A stretch of 64,000 bases of DNA from Toxonevra muliebris (lineage: Eukaryota > Arthropoda > Insecta > Diptera > Pallopteridae), in assembly GCA_963691655.1 (NCBI GenBank), contig OY829327.1, positions 52,960,079 to 53,024,078 on the forward strand, given 5' to 3'. Below, piece after piece: positions 36,001 through 47,032 of this stretch (position 1 is its first letter; each line of letters begins with the position of its first letter). The notes under the pieces were generated by a model, which was given only the letters and a program-made list of their open reading frames with translations, was not told the DNA's origin and ran no database searches. The translations under genes and the position numbers were made by a program.

Positions 36001-37863
36001 ATGCGTACTACTACAAAGCTTCTGCGAAGCCATACAACGAAATCGAAATCATGGCGAAATACTTGAAGAAAAAACCTGACCTTGAATACTTTTTTTTCAA
36101 CCTTGAAGAAAAATGTTTCCAAAATTTAACAAATTTAATACTGGACCGAACCCAACTAACTCTTTACGTATGCTTTTTTGTTGTTGTAAAAATTAAGGGT
36201 TTGTCATATTGAGCAACCATCAACAATCTATATCTTATCAAATGAGTTAAAGTTCAGCTAACATTATGCGACTAACGACATTAACCGACTATAACCGAAT
36301 AAATTCATTAGTATCCAAAAATTTTTCAAACCAGCCCAAACTTTACATCAAATTCATATTCCAAATGACTGAACTCCATCAATGACACAAAATCAGCTAA
36401 GAGCTTAGTACAACAGCGACGACATGATGGCATTCAGCCATAAAATGCATTTGTAAAAAAATCACAAAAAATAATACAATTTTACATGCAGAGAAGTAAC
36501 CAAAGGCACAAATCCACCTGCGCTTAAGTACACATACACTCGAATGTAGTATTTCATATATGTGAATTCGTATATGGTATGTGTTTGTGTTTGTTAGCTG
36601 ATTTATGAGTGCCATTAGTTTGAAAACGTTTAAACACAAACGATAACCTTAAAAAAATCGAAGCAGTAACGGCAAAATGAAAGAACATATGTGGCAGGGG
36701 ATTCAGCCAAGTTTACTGCTGGGGCTGTGGCCTAGGTGGGGAAGAGGGAGCAGAGCGTAGAAAACATCGAAAAATCCTACAGATACGACTTCAATACATA
36801 TCCATATGTGTATATGTATGTACCTTATTTTTATGAATTTTCGACAAAAATTATTGCTGTTATTGTTATTGTTGCTGCTATACATTTTAATATATACACA
36901 ATATATTTTCACTGGTGAGAAGAACAGCGAAAGTTACTCTTGCTGGTACGAGGTGGGCAAAGAGAAAAAATATGAAAAACGCTGGAACAGCAATACAATT
37001 CGATGTGATTTCAGCCATAAATGTAATATTTTATATTTCTTTATTTATGGCAGCATATGTTGTACTGACAGACAAAAATGTACCACATATGTGTATGTAT
37101 GTACATGAGTGTGTGTGTTTATGATTGTGTATATTGAAAGTGGCTGGAGTCAAGTCGTTCACGTTACGTTTCATTTCATTGTATATGTATGTACTTCATG
37201 CTTCTTTTATGTGTATGTGTGTGTGTGTGTGGCAGACAAAAATGATTGCGTACCAATTTTACCGGTATTTACCATTTTTTCGAAACTTTGTTGTTGTTTT
37301 TTTTTTGTAGTTATGACTTGTTGTGTGTGTTGTTCCTGCTCGGTTTTTGCTTGCTACTTTTATGGCAGGTGCACAAGTATTGTATACATTAATACTCACA
37401 TCTGCTTTTCCATTTCTGTTAAACTTTCGACAATTTCACTCCAGTGTATTTCAAACCATATCCCATATCCTTCTTGTCATAGATTGAAGAATCGAAAAAT
37501 CAATGCACCTAAGAGTACACAAATATTTTTTTCGCTGTGAAAATAGCTGTGCAGAAAAATTCTGTCAGTTTCAGGTAACTGCATATCAACGAATATGGAT
37601 TGAATTCGTTGATGGAATGGAATATTGTGATGTGTGTGGTATTTACTGTCGAGATTTTTATCATCTCAGATTCAAAGAGCAGAGAAGGTTAATGCATTTA
37701 TGTATGTGCATGCGAATATGTATGTATATGTGGGCATATCTGAATTGCACATGTGCACATTAATGGATTCTAAGTTGAGATTTCACTGCACAAACACTGA
37801 AAATTTTTTAATTAAAGCAAAAAACTGTACATCCCATTGAATTTTTCGTAAAAAAAATATATA
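33007..37863. other. Non-coding DNA with simple repeats
   Basis: No supportable gene. Microsatellites include ACTC/ATTC (34824-34869), CT (35645-35666) and several TATG runs. At 35900-35945 the sequence TTAGGTTAAGATAGCTGCC is a short third copy of the TTAGG/GGCTGCC module. Reading frames of up to 143 codons (for example 37109-37540, rich in Cys, Phe and Val from TG repeats) look like composition artefacts. Confidence 0.4.
34824..34869. repeat. (ACTC)n(ATTC)n microsatellite
   Basis: About seven ACTC units followed by CCACTC and ATTC units. Confidence 0.9.
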
Positions 37864-37865
37864 TA

Positions 37866-38412
37866 TGGGACATTCTCTGTCAATGGGAGACCCCCTCTCT
37901 GTCCAAAATTGGTTAAGGTATTTTAGGGCAATGAAAAGCTTGAGGTTAGGGACGACACATAACATTTCCTGTAGAAAATAATATTAAATTCATTTTCATC
38001 AACTGAAATTACACAAAAATAGGCTTTTCCCGTCGTTTTTTGATGACTTGGGTAAGCGTAAGACCCGAAAACAGCCTTTTTGGACCTTTTTTGAGGTTAG
38101 GGGGGACAACACGTGGCATTTCCCATGAAAATTAATATTAGATTCATATTCAGCGTAAAAAAATATACGAAAAAAGGCTTTATCTGTTTTTTTATGATGA
38201 CTTGGGTAAACGTACTTTTGATAAAACTATTATTTGAAGATGAAGTGGTAGACTTGCAGCCACCATATTGGTTCACCTTCATGCAAAAAAAAAAGGCCTT
38301 TTTGCATTCGAAACTAGAGATAATAAGCTTTCATTTGAGCCCAAACATACCCTAAAATACCTTAACCAATTTTGGACAGGGGGGGGGTCTCCCATTGACA
38401 GAGAATGTCCCA
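37866..38412. mobile_element. Element with about 60-bp terminal inverted repeats and internal tandem repeats
   Basis: The left end TGGGACATTCTCTGTCAATG followed by GGAGACCCCC, CTGTCCAAAATTGGTTAAGG and TATTTTAGGG is mirrored at the right end (38346-38412), differing mainly in the length of the C/G run. TA lies on each side (37864-37865 and 38413-38414), compatible with a Tc1/mariner-type target, although an ATAT repeat makes the border ambiguous. The interior holds two diverged direct repeats (see the separate entry). No transposase is encoded. Confidence 0.85.
37942..38216. repeat. Two diverged direct repeats, about 150 bp apart
   Basis: Unit 1 (about 37942-38063) and unit 2 (about 38093-38216) share GAGGTTAGGG, GACGACACATAACATTTCC versus GACAACACGTGGCATTTCC, AATAATATTA, TTCAT, AGGCTTT, TTTTT and GATGACTTGGGTAA. 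They lie inside the inverted-repeat element 37866-38412 and probably arose by tandem duplication of its interior. Confidence 0.75.
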
Positions 38413-38729
38413 TATGTATGTGGACAGTGGCGAATTCAGTGGTTAATATTTGAAAAATTTATTTTTCTAGTTTTTGACATTATCCCTGGAAAAATTCCAC
38501 CTTTTTAAAGTAGGAATGTGTACTTGAGTGGTTCATACTCACTGAAAATTATGAATTTGCTTAAAATTTTCACTACTATCACTGTCAATGAATTCAAATC
38601 TTTAGAAGCGTTTTCTCCGAATCACATTTGTAGCATCGATGATCGTGATATCTCAAGTAATGTCATTGTTATTTACTTGAAATTTGTTTTACTTACATTT
38701 CAAACCTAAATAAAACTAGGGTGTGAAAG

Positions 38730-39508
38730 TAGTGTTGATTCGATACCCACATAGTATCGATACCTTTACTCATTACTTGTATCGAATAAAAGTATCGATG
38801 CTTCCGAAAATATCGGAAAAAAGTATCGAATATGTAATTGCACCGAATACTCGTTTAAAGAGACAAATTACTCTTTTTTTAAGTGGTTGTCAAGGAAAAC
38901 ATTCAGGCCAGAACGGCTCATTGTGATACAACACGGTTGAGCCTACAGTTTACACTACTCAACACGAGTTTTTCGCCAATAAATCATGGTTTTGAAATAT
39001 ATCCACTGGAAACACGTGAATCATATAGAAATGACGTTAATTTAATTTAGCAAATCGCTGGAAAATTTATAATAGAAGGAAAACTGATCAACATATTAAA
39101 GCTTGTTAAAAATATTTTATTTGAATGAAAAGGTTTCAACAAACATTATATTCAACATGCATGGGCGAAAATTTCTTCAAGAACTTCAATACTGTACTCC
39201 AATATTGTCATACATTGAAATATTGCAATATGGACTGAAATATTTTGAATAATTCTGCAGTAGCATTTTGAAATATATTATTGATTGCTGTAAAATATTG
39301 TAAAATGATCCACAATTTTAAATATTGTATAGCAATATTTCAGTTTTTTTAAATAAATATTTTCCAAAAGTATCGAGTATCCGATACTGACCCTTTTTTC
39401 CGATACCAAGTAAAATACTTATGTTAGAGCATCAAGTAAAAAAAGTACTTGAATCGAATGAAAAGTATCGAGTTTTTACTTGTATTTACTTGTATCGAAT
39501 CATCACTA
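38730..39508. mobile_element. Non-autonomous hAT element, family A copy 2
   Basis: Ends match copy 1: TAGTGTTGATTCGATACCCA and CTTGTATCGAATCATCACTA. The flanking duplications are identical, TGTGAAAG at 38722-38729 and 39509-39516. At 779 bp it is the fuller copy, retaining about 80 bp after AAATCATGGTTTT that copy 1 lost. The interiors otherwise align throughout, in the same orientation. The short reading frame near its left end also exists in copy 1 but diverges and is not a gene. Confidence 0.93.
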
Positions 39509-39516
39509 TGTGAAAG

Positions 39517-42500
39517 AAAAATCTTTTAGAATCATTGCATAGTGATTTGTCCCACAGACAAAATTCAAAGAATTCGTAGTGCCAAAATCAATCTAATTCT
39601 AAGCCATTTTAAATGTAATACTCCAACTAAGAAAACCCCCAATAAATATTGGCACGAACATAATTTTTTTTTGTTGGAACAGCAAAAGAAGTATTCAAGA
39701 ATACAGCACTCAGACAAGTTGTACGTCCATTGTACTATATCCTATGTTCCTTTGTGCTATTCTTTAAATCTACCAGATTTATTAATAAATTTTAGCAGAT
39801 CCTGCGGTCTTAAGGAGCTCAGGTTTTCGTGTCCAAACATTCCAGTGCCAAATATGCTTACTTTGATCTGGCAGAAAGCGGGGCAGATAGTAAGAAAGTG
39901 GTTCGCCGTCCGAAAAAGTAATTAGTGTGGCTGCAAGAGCAGTTCAAAATCGAAAAATTTTTCATTAATATGTTCGATTTTAGTTTTTTAGTCCGTTGAG
40001 TAAAATACATCTGAAAAAAGGTTTTTAATGACAACTGGCCAAAAACTCAAATTTTGTGTTTGCAATTTATTAAGAAAACTCCTCATTGTTTCTAAAGTTA
40101 AGTATTTTTGGAAATACAAAAACTGTAAATTGACGAATTTTGGGAGAGAAAATCTAAAAAATATGTGAAAATATTTTGTTCCTCAATTTTAGAAGGCACC
40201 TTTCTTTTTCAGGATGTGCTAAAACATCCTCCACTATCTTCCGCTCTCAGGAAATAATTCAATTTGAAAATAGATCTGAACCATAGTGAAATAAATAAAG
40301 TGAAATAAATAGAAGTGACGCCCTCTTTCCTGTTCACTGACGTCTGCCAAATTTGAAAATTATTGGCTGACTTCTCCCAAAAAATTTGATATTTCAGAAG
40401 TAAATATAAATAAATATTAACCCATTGGTACCAGCACAATATATAAACAAAATGGGAAAATATGAAGAGCCAAACAAATTTTTAGATATTGATAAACGAG
40501 ATCTTCGAAGGCGTTTGTAACAACCATGTGCATAATATGAACCAAGGATTTAACCCAAAACTTAAACTTAACAAACGAAAGGTTTATTGTTTTTTGATAC
40601 TTTTATTTCATTTATTTATTTGTGTACAGCTGACGAAAATGGGTTAAGAGAGTTTTCTCTCATAAACAAAATTATTTGTCAAAATTTATTGAGCGAATAT
40701 ATGTCATAATTGTCAAATCTCAGAAGACCTGAGAATATTTCAGATTACTTTCTGCTATCTGGCATACTGTATACTGTGATCTGAACATGATATTTTCGTC
40801 AAAAATTGGAATTAAACTTTTTTAGTTAACCCTAAAAGTATGCAATCGTTCTGAAAAATGAAAAAAGTGTAAAGTGTCAAAAATGACATTCATTAATATC
40901 ACTTTTATTCCAACATTCCAAATGGTCAGCTTTCTGAAAAGGTCAATATCAACATTACTAAATAAAATAAATGCCTTGAAGATCTCACCTGCCAAATAAG
41001 ACGAAAATTGTAACTTTAAGCTTAATTTGTGGCGAAACCAAAACAGACTGTTTAAAACCGACTTCAGATTTAGCTTAGCGTTACCAAATTACACGTTACA
41101 CGAAATTTTCAAACTTGACAGTCGTAACAACAAAAACCCGCTGTGATACTAGTTTTAAGTATCTTTAAGATTTTCTTTTTTGTTTTTTAAAAACGATTTT
41201 CTAGTCCTTTCAGTAAGTGAGTTATGAATGTTTAAATGTTTACAAAGTGTATATGTTAGTATAAAAATTAATTATAATGATTTTCTTAAAAATGAAATAG
41301 ACGCCTTTGATGATGCTAAAAAATTAAGCGAAACGTTGGGTAAACAGATGGAATAAGAGTTTTTATTTGCATCAATAACCAATTGACTAAATAAGCCTAA
41401 AACTATTAAAGAAATAATATTCCTCTTCAATTTTTTTTTTATGCAAAAAAATTTTTATTATAAAAGTTATATCCCTTATTTTTGTTTTTCTAGAAATGAT
41501 TTGGCATAATCGCTATATCTATTCGTTTTTTGCCCTGTGACTGAGAAACCCTTAAGCCCGTAGGAGGTCTGGACGATCTGTATTGGCTGTAGAAACGTGA
41601 AAGAAAATCTTGAGCAAAGGAATAAGGTTAATCCATGGTGTAATCATATAGCTCTCTAAAACAGGCAATAGATTATTCCTTACAGCTTTTGCATTTTGTA
41701 TTCCTTTTCAGCATTGTATGTTATTGTGGATAGAATTTGTTTGAATTCAGTGAGGACTGAGCGAACACTGGATGCACCATTGATTGAAGAAATATGTTGT
41801 AGAAATTTGGCTACAGAATTTCACTTACCACTTGATCATTTTCAAATATGCATACTTATATGAATAAACTCCTTGCTCAACATAGTTGAGAATTTCCTGC
41901 TGCCAGTCAGTCAAGCAGCAAGTCAGTCAGTGTCTCTTCTCATGCTTAATTTCTCTCAACTACTACTGCATACTCTACTTCCACTTCCGGTCTAATGTCA
42001 ACATACCCTTTAAGCATTCATTTTGTAAACATGCACAATGTACAAGCAAAACAATAACAACAACAACATACGCAGTAGCGTGTATTGTGATTATGTATGC
42101 GTGGATGTATACACATACATTCCTCGGAAGCAAAACATAATAGTTGGAAAAAAATATAAAAAAATAAAAATATTCCTCTTCAATTTATTTTTATGCAAAC
42201 AAATTTTACAACATATCCTTTATTTTTGTTTTTTTTTTTCTTTTGCTACTGCTCTGCAGTTTTTTCTTATTGTTGCTGTTGTTGTCGCTTTCTGTTTACT
42301 CGCTCCTATTCTTGTTTTGTTTCTTGTCAAAAGTCAACAAAACCATTTGTTTTCTTTTTGCAATCAGTCAGCCGCACAAGAGAGAAAGAGAGAGAGAGAG
42401 AGTGAGTGAATACAGAGGTATGAGAGTAGTTAAAGTAGCACAAACCAACACACACCTGCGCTCACTCAAGAGTTAAGCGTAAGCAAAAGTTAGTTGTTGT

Positions 42501-44347
42501 TGAAGGGGTTAGGGTTATCTATAGCTATAGAAAAAGCAAATATTTTTGCAAAAATTTTCCATTGTATACCTACAAATATTTATAATATTTACATAAGTGT
42601 GTATTCATATATGAGCGTATGTGTGGCCGACCTACAACTGTTGTGTTTCTTCTTTGGTGATGGTGCTTGTTTTGAGAGTTTAAAAATATCATCATGTAAA
42701 TAAAATTATGACAAGGTAAGCAAGCACCCAATTTGTTTTGCCTGAAAGCACACACTCTCACATTTCATAACTCATCGATCATGCATTTGTTTGTTTATAC
42801 AATATTTGTGTTTAAAAACAATGTTTTGCGTGAAGGGTGTGTGAGAGGATGGAAAGACTAGAGGTGTGTATAGATTATTTAGATTATTAAAAATTTAAAA
42901 TAATAAGTACGCAGCATATTTTGTGGTGATAAATATGATTTACCGATTCCCGAACTAATGCGCAGTGTGGCTTATTAATTATTATTAATACCGATATCTA
43001 CAAATTAATATCCAGCCTCCACGTATGCACACTTCTTAAAATAATCGCTTATTAAGAATACGTTTAAATATTTCATGTTTATTACTTAAATGGTTTAATG
43101 TGAAATATTATTTATATTTGAGTCGAACAAGGAAATATTGTTTCCATATTACATACATACATCTACAAAAATCGCCATTTTTGACTGACTACACAACAGC
43201 CAATGCTTCTTGCTTTGATTTTCCAATTAATAATTGCTAACATGCTCTCTGAGAAAGTATCTATTCGATGGTTTTGATTATTGTTTTTGTATTAATTATA
43301 TTAAAACTTGAGATGCCGAGAGCAACTTAACAATCTTAGGAAAAACGACTTAATCAGGCACTTCTCAGTTGACAAATATAAAAAACTAAGACAGTATTTT
43401 CTTGCTTGCCATATCAATCAAATATAAATGACGCCCATGTTTCCTTATGGGCGCCGTCATTCACATGCCACTATTAGGCCTTGGTATTAAAAACTGAATG
43501 ACGCTGGAAAACAACTGAATAGAAATTTAAAAGCTTAGCCTTTGGTGATCACTTCGTTAGAGAAAATTTGCTAAAATGTGATTTTTAACGTATTTTAAAC
43601 AATAAATTAGTTCATGGAACATAAATGTAATTGACAAAAAATAATAATTAAATTATTTATGCTCCGAGTTGAAACATTGAAGACAAATTTGTGGCTGTCC
43701 AGGGCAATTACTGTAGAACGTATATGAGGCATTCTTTTACAAATCGAACATTAAAATTGGTTTACCATTTTTGATTTGCTTCAAATTTTTTTTACGCGTT
43801 TTAAACGCACTTTTTTTTTTGGTCAATATTTTCGAGAATAGAATAAAGTTTGCGTAACTCGCCGATTATAGCCTTTTTCAAATCGCGATAACTCCACTTC
43901 TGTTCATCGCATTGAGTGAAATGAACATATTGAAGTTGAAGATATTGAAAGATATATTTGTGTATTAATAATTGTAAAAAAATGTATTTGTTATTAATAA
44001 TTAAATAATTGAAATTCAGTTTACTATTCGTTCACGATGGAATAAAAAATTTAACCGTTATGTGGCGATAAAAAAAAAACATGTCCAATATCAACCTACA
44101 ATTCGACCTAATTTTACTTTAAGAAATTAAGGAAACTTTTATATCAAAATTAAACGTTCTTCTCAAGTATGTATCAATTTTATTTTGAAATCGACATAGT
44201 CAGTTTCATAGCAATTTGCCAAATTAAAAACACATATTTCGGGGAACAACACATTTTAAAAACCATTTAGGTACCCGGGTACCTTATCAGCCCGTTGATG
44301 GTTAAAAAAATATCGTATCCTCAGAAAATTTCCTATAGAAAACATAG
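39517..44347. other. Non-coding DNA
   Basis: A 127-codon plus-strand frame at 39542-39925 (containing RSCGLKELRFSC and IWQKAGQIVRKWFAV) is not recognised and has no clear initiation context; I do not call it. A diverged direct repeat of about 75 bp occurs at 41418-41493 and 42165-42238. A hairpin lies at 43427-43461. GA and TG microsatellites are present near 42380 and 42595. Confidence 0.4.
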
Positions 44348-44401
44348 TATTTTTTTCAGAGTGGTAAAATTTGAAAGCGCTATGTGATTTATTCGAATGT
44401 A

Positions 44402-44616
44402 TTATCTAAAAATCAGACGGGCTCTCCAGCAAACGAGTGTTTCATCAATGACTATTCCTTCAACAGGGTAAAACAGTTCTTTCAACTTTTTCTTGAAAAT
44501 GCCAATAAAAGGCTGAATCTTATTTAAGTGATTGCATGTATCACGATTGGAAACTATTTCGAAGCATAACTGCATAACATTCACACGGGCGCAATCATGA
44601 ATGGCTGTCTGAAAGA
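44402..44616 (-). pseudogene. piggyBac-like transposase fragment, unit 1
   Basis: The frame encodes FQTAIHDCARVNVMQLCF, NKIQPFIGIFKKKLKELF and GIVIDETLVCWRARLIFR, then a stop where the family usually continues with Gln-Tyr-Ile. The IDETLV block corresponds to the IDE(S/M)L(V/L) motif holding the first catalytic Asp of piggyBac/PGBD DDE transposases, and KIQPFI matches the preceding KIRP motif. Only about 70 of some 550 residues survive, with no start codon in context. The upstream edge reads CCACCTCTCTCTTTCAG, resembling a splice acceptor, which may be chance. Confidence 0.7.
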
Positions 44617-44819
44617 GAGAGGTGGAAAAAATAGGTAGTAAGAAGGAAATGGGAATTCACCTGTCTATTTTTAACTACCTTATGCTTGCGTCCGTGTGAA
44701 CAGCCACTTACGTCTACCGCATTTAATTGCTCAATAGAAATAAGCAATAAAAATCACCGCCTTCATATTTTTTTCAGAGTGGTAAAATTTGAAAGCGCTA
44801 TGTGATTTATTCGAATGTA

Positions 44820-45034
44820 TTATCTAAAAATCAGACGGGCTCTCCAGCAAACGAGTGTTTCATCAATTACTATTCCTTCAACAGGGTAAAACAGTTCTTT
44901 CAACTTTTTCTTGAAAATGCCAATAAAAGGCTGAATCTTATTTAAGTGATTGCATATATCACGATTGGAAACTATTTCGAAGCATAACTGCATAACATTC
45001 ACACGGGCGCAATCATGAATGGCTGTCTGAAAGA
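44820..45034 (-). pseudogene. piggyBac-like transposase fragment, unit 2
   Basis: Duplicate of the fragment at 44402 within the second tandem unit. The protein differs at one visible residue (RDICNHL in place of RDTCNHL) and ends at the same stop after RARLIFR. The shared stop means the fragment was already broken before the duplication. Confidence 0.7.
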
Positions 45035-45179
45035 GAGAGGTGGAAAAAATAGGTAGTAAGAAGGAAATGGGAATTCACCTGTCTATTTTTAACTACCTTA
45101 TGCTTGCGTCCGTGTGAACAGCCACTTACGTCTACCGCATTTAATTGCTCAATAGAAATAAGCAATACAAATCGCCGCC

Positions 45180-45730
45180 TTAATTTGCTGAGGCCCTAAC
45201 ACACATTTTTCAAATTTTACAGGAGAAGCAAATAACATTTTGTCATTTAAAGTACTGCTTCGAGAATTTTTAATTTAAACTAAAAGAAAAGATCCGACAA
45301 AGCCGGTCCCAAGCCCGGTTGCAAAAGGAGGAGGGAACTGTGCCGTGCATCCTGAATGGCTTCTTTCGAGCGTCTCAGGAGTAGTAGGAGGATTACGCTA
45401 AAATTCCCTCCAAAATGGAGTCATTCGGAATGTATTACCTAAAATGATACCCTCACCATGAAAAGCAGGTTGAGCGATGTGCTAATAACTCATCCTCGGA
45501 AAAAACCTTATTACAGAAACGTCAGCTGACGCCCTATGTTCAAAGAGAACAATTTTTCTAAATATATATTATTATTGTATGTACTATAATTTAGATTAAT
45601 AAAGGACATATATATATATATATAAAAGAAAAGATCGTAAGTTTTCGGTGCAGGTCTCTAAAATTTTTGGTACAGACGACAGTGAAAACTCGATATTGAA
45701 AAATTTTATGTTAGGGCCTTAGCAAGTTAA
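45180..45730. mobile_element. TTAA-flanked miniature element split by a LINE insertion
   Basis: Ends TTTGCTGAGGCCCTAACA (45184) and TGTTAGGGCCTTAGCAAG (45726) are complementary with two changes, and TTAA flanks both (45180-45183 and 45727-45730). Removing the internal LINE tail and one copy of its duplication leaves about 200 bp. The TTAA target suggests piggyBac-type mobilisation, but the ends do not begin CCC, so the superfamily is tentative. Confidence 0.75.
45295..45622 (+). mobile_element. 5'-truncated non-LTR retrotransposon with TA-repeat tail
   Basis: A 14-bp duplication, TAAAAGAAAAGATC, flanks the insertion exactly (45281-45294 and 45623-45636). The body starts CGACAAAGCCGGTCCCAAGC and ends in AATAAAGGACATATATATAT, a microsatellite tail of the kind RTE-like LINEs carry. 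No conserved protein motif remains, so this is only the 3' end of an element. It lies inside the TTAA-flanked element 45184-45726 and is younger than it. Confidence 0.85.
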
Positions 45731-46257
45731 GGCACTTTCAAATAAAAAAGAAAACAAATTAGAAACAGCCCAATGGAATTTTTTTCGTTTATGGAATTTT
45801 TCAAATTTGTTTGGCCTACTATGCGTATTTGAATGCCATGGCCTAATAATGGCATGTGGGCCTCATAAAGATTCGTACTACTGATTTGATCACCCATATG
45901 AATATTTTGTTTCTGAAGATGCGATCTGTCTCTCTCTCTTTCTATTTGTTCATAATTTGCTGTATAGCAGGTAGAAATTACTCAAAGTCCATCCTCTTCT
46001 TTCCGTCTGGCTCTCTTGGAACAATATCTTGTGTTTAACAAGAAACACTCTCATCATATCTCCCTCCTTTTGTCTCTCGCCTTTTCCTTTTTCTCTTTGT
46101 CTACACATGCACAATGATTGGCTAAGCACCTTTTCCACGGAAATAAGCTTTTACGTACGTGTGAAACTTCTAATGATATTTCCCATGCGTGCTATGAAGT
46201 AGCCATCGCTGCTTCAAATAAAGCCGTTCTAATGTTTTGTACTTAATGTAACTGTAT
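45731..46257. other. Non-coding DNA
   Basis: No gene or bounded element. Pyrimidine-rich patches near 45930 and 46050 give short, meaningless frames. Confidence 0.45.
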
Positions 46258-46265
46258 GCTGACAA

Positions 46266-47024
46266 TAGCGTTGCTAGATGGTCTTGATTTTTCTTGATTA
46301 ACCAGATTTTTAGTCCTTTGTCCAGAGTCCCGACTTTCAGAAATTTGTGCAGATAAAATTTTCAATTTTGTAGAGATAAAATTTTTACTGATAAATTTCA
46401 TCAAACACATTAAACAATTTTAAAATATATCAGAAGTCTCAGGCGCTGAAATTATTTGTTCATCGGCTCCGTAATCTACAGTTTAAATGGTATGCCACAC
46501 TTATTACACGGTGCAACCAAAATTTTAGGCGCTAGATTTTCCAACGGTTCTCCCACAATATGAACCTGTAGTCGGAAAAATCGGGTCTTCAGGAGCTATT
46601 AATAAATTTGTTTATTTTAAGAGATACGCAAAGTTGTTAAGCACAAAGAGATAAAGAATTTTTGTGCATACACTTCTTAAACTTGTATTGCTATAAAACC
46701 ATTGGAAAACCCCGCGCATAAGACAAAAGTTGAAATTTTATTACACTGTGTTATCAGCTGTTCACTCAAAAAAAGAAAAAAAGCAAAATTGAAAAATGAA
46801 GTAAGATGTTTTTAAAGATGGTCCAATTCACTAACGGTAAACGCTAAAGCTAAAAATTTTTGGGAATAGATCGAAGTTCATTTTCAAAGGTGTACAACAA
46901 GACCGATTTTTTATGTGTGAGACTCGAGGCATATTTTTATCTTTATTGATTTTTGTTGTGTGGAAAAATCCCGATATTTCATCTCAATGTCCAAATGAAG
47001 TTCGATTTGCATCTGGCAACCCTA
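46266..47024. mobile_element. Non-autonomous hAT element, family D
   Basis: The ends TAGCGTTGCTAGATGG and CATCTGGCAACCCTA are inverted with two mismatches. Both flanks read GCTGACAA (46258-46265 and 47025-47032), a perfect 8-bp duplication. The element is 759 bp and no transposase motif is visible in any frame. Confidence 0.92.
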
Positions 47025-47032
47025 GCTGACAA

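Larger units (their letters stand above)
44348..45182. repeat. 418-bp tandem duplication
   Basis: Unit 1 (44348-44765) and unit 2 (44766-45182) align end to end at an offset of exactly 418 bases with only about four differences, for example CAATGACTA versus CAATTACTA and GCATGTATC versus GCATATATC. Each carries a piggyBac transposase fragment on the minus strand and, beside it, an inverted pair TTCACACGGGCGCAATCA / TGCTTGCGTCCGTGTGAA about 90 bp apart. The near-identity shows a recent duplication. Confidence 0.95.

Noticed and set aside
37109..37540. 143-codon Cys/Val/Phe-rich frame
   Set aside because: Low-complexity translation of TG-rich DNA; no signal-anchor or domain pattern beyond composition.
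39542..39925. 127-codon plus-strand frame
   Set aside because: Looks less repetitive than others, but no homology is recognised, initiation context is poor and there is no paralog in the window. Expression data would be needed.
44617..44640. Splice acceptor CTCTCTCTTTCAG beside the piggyBac fragment
   Set aside because: No upstream exon or continuous reading frame supports splicing; both duplicated units end in stops.
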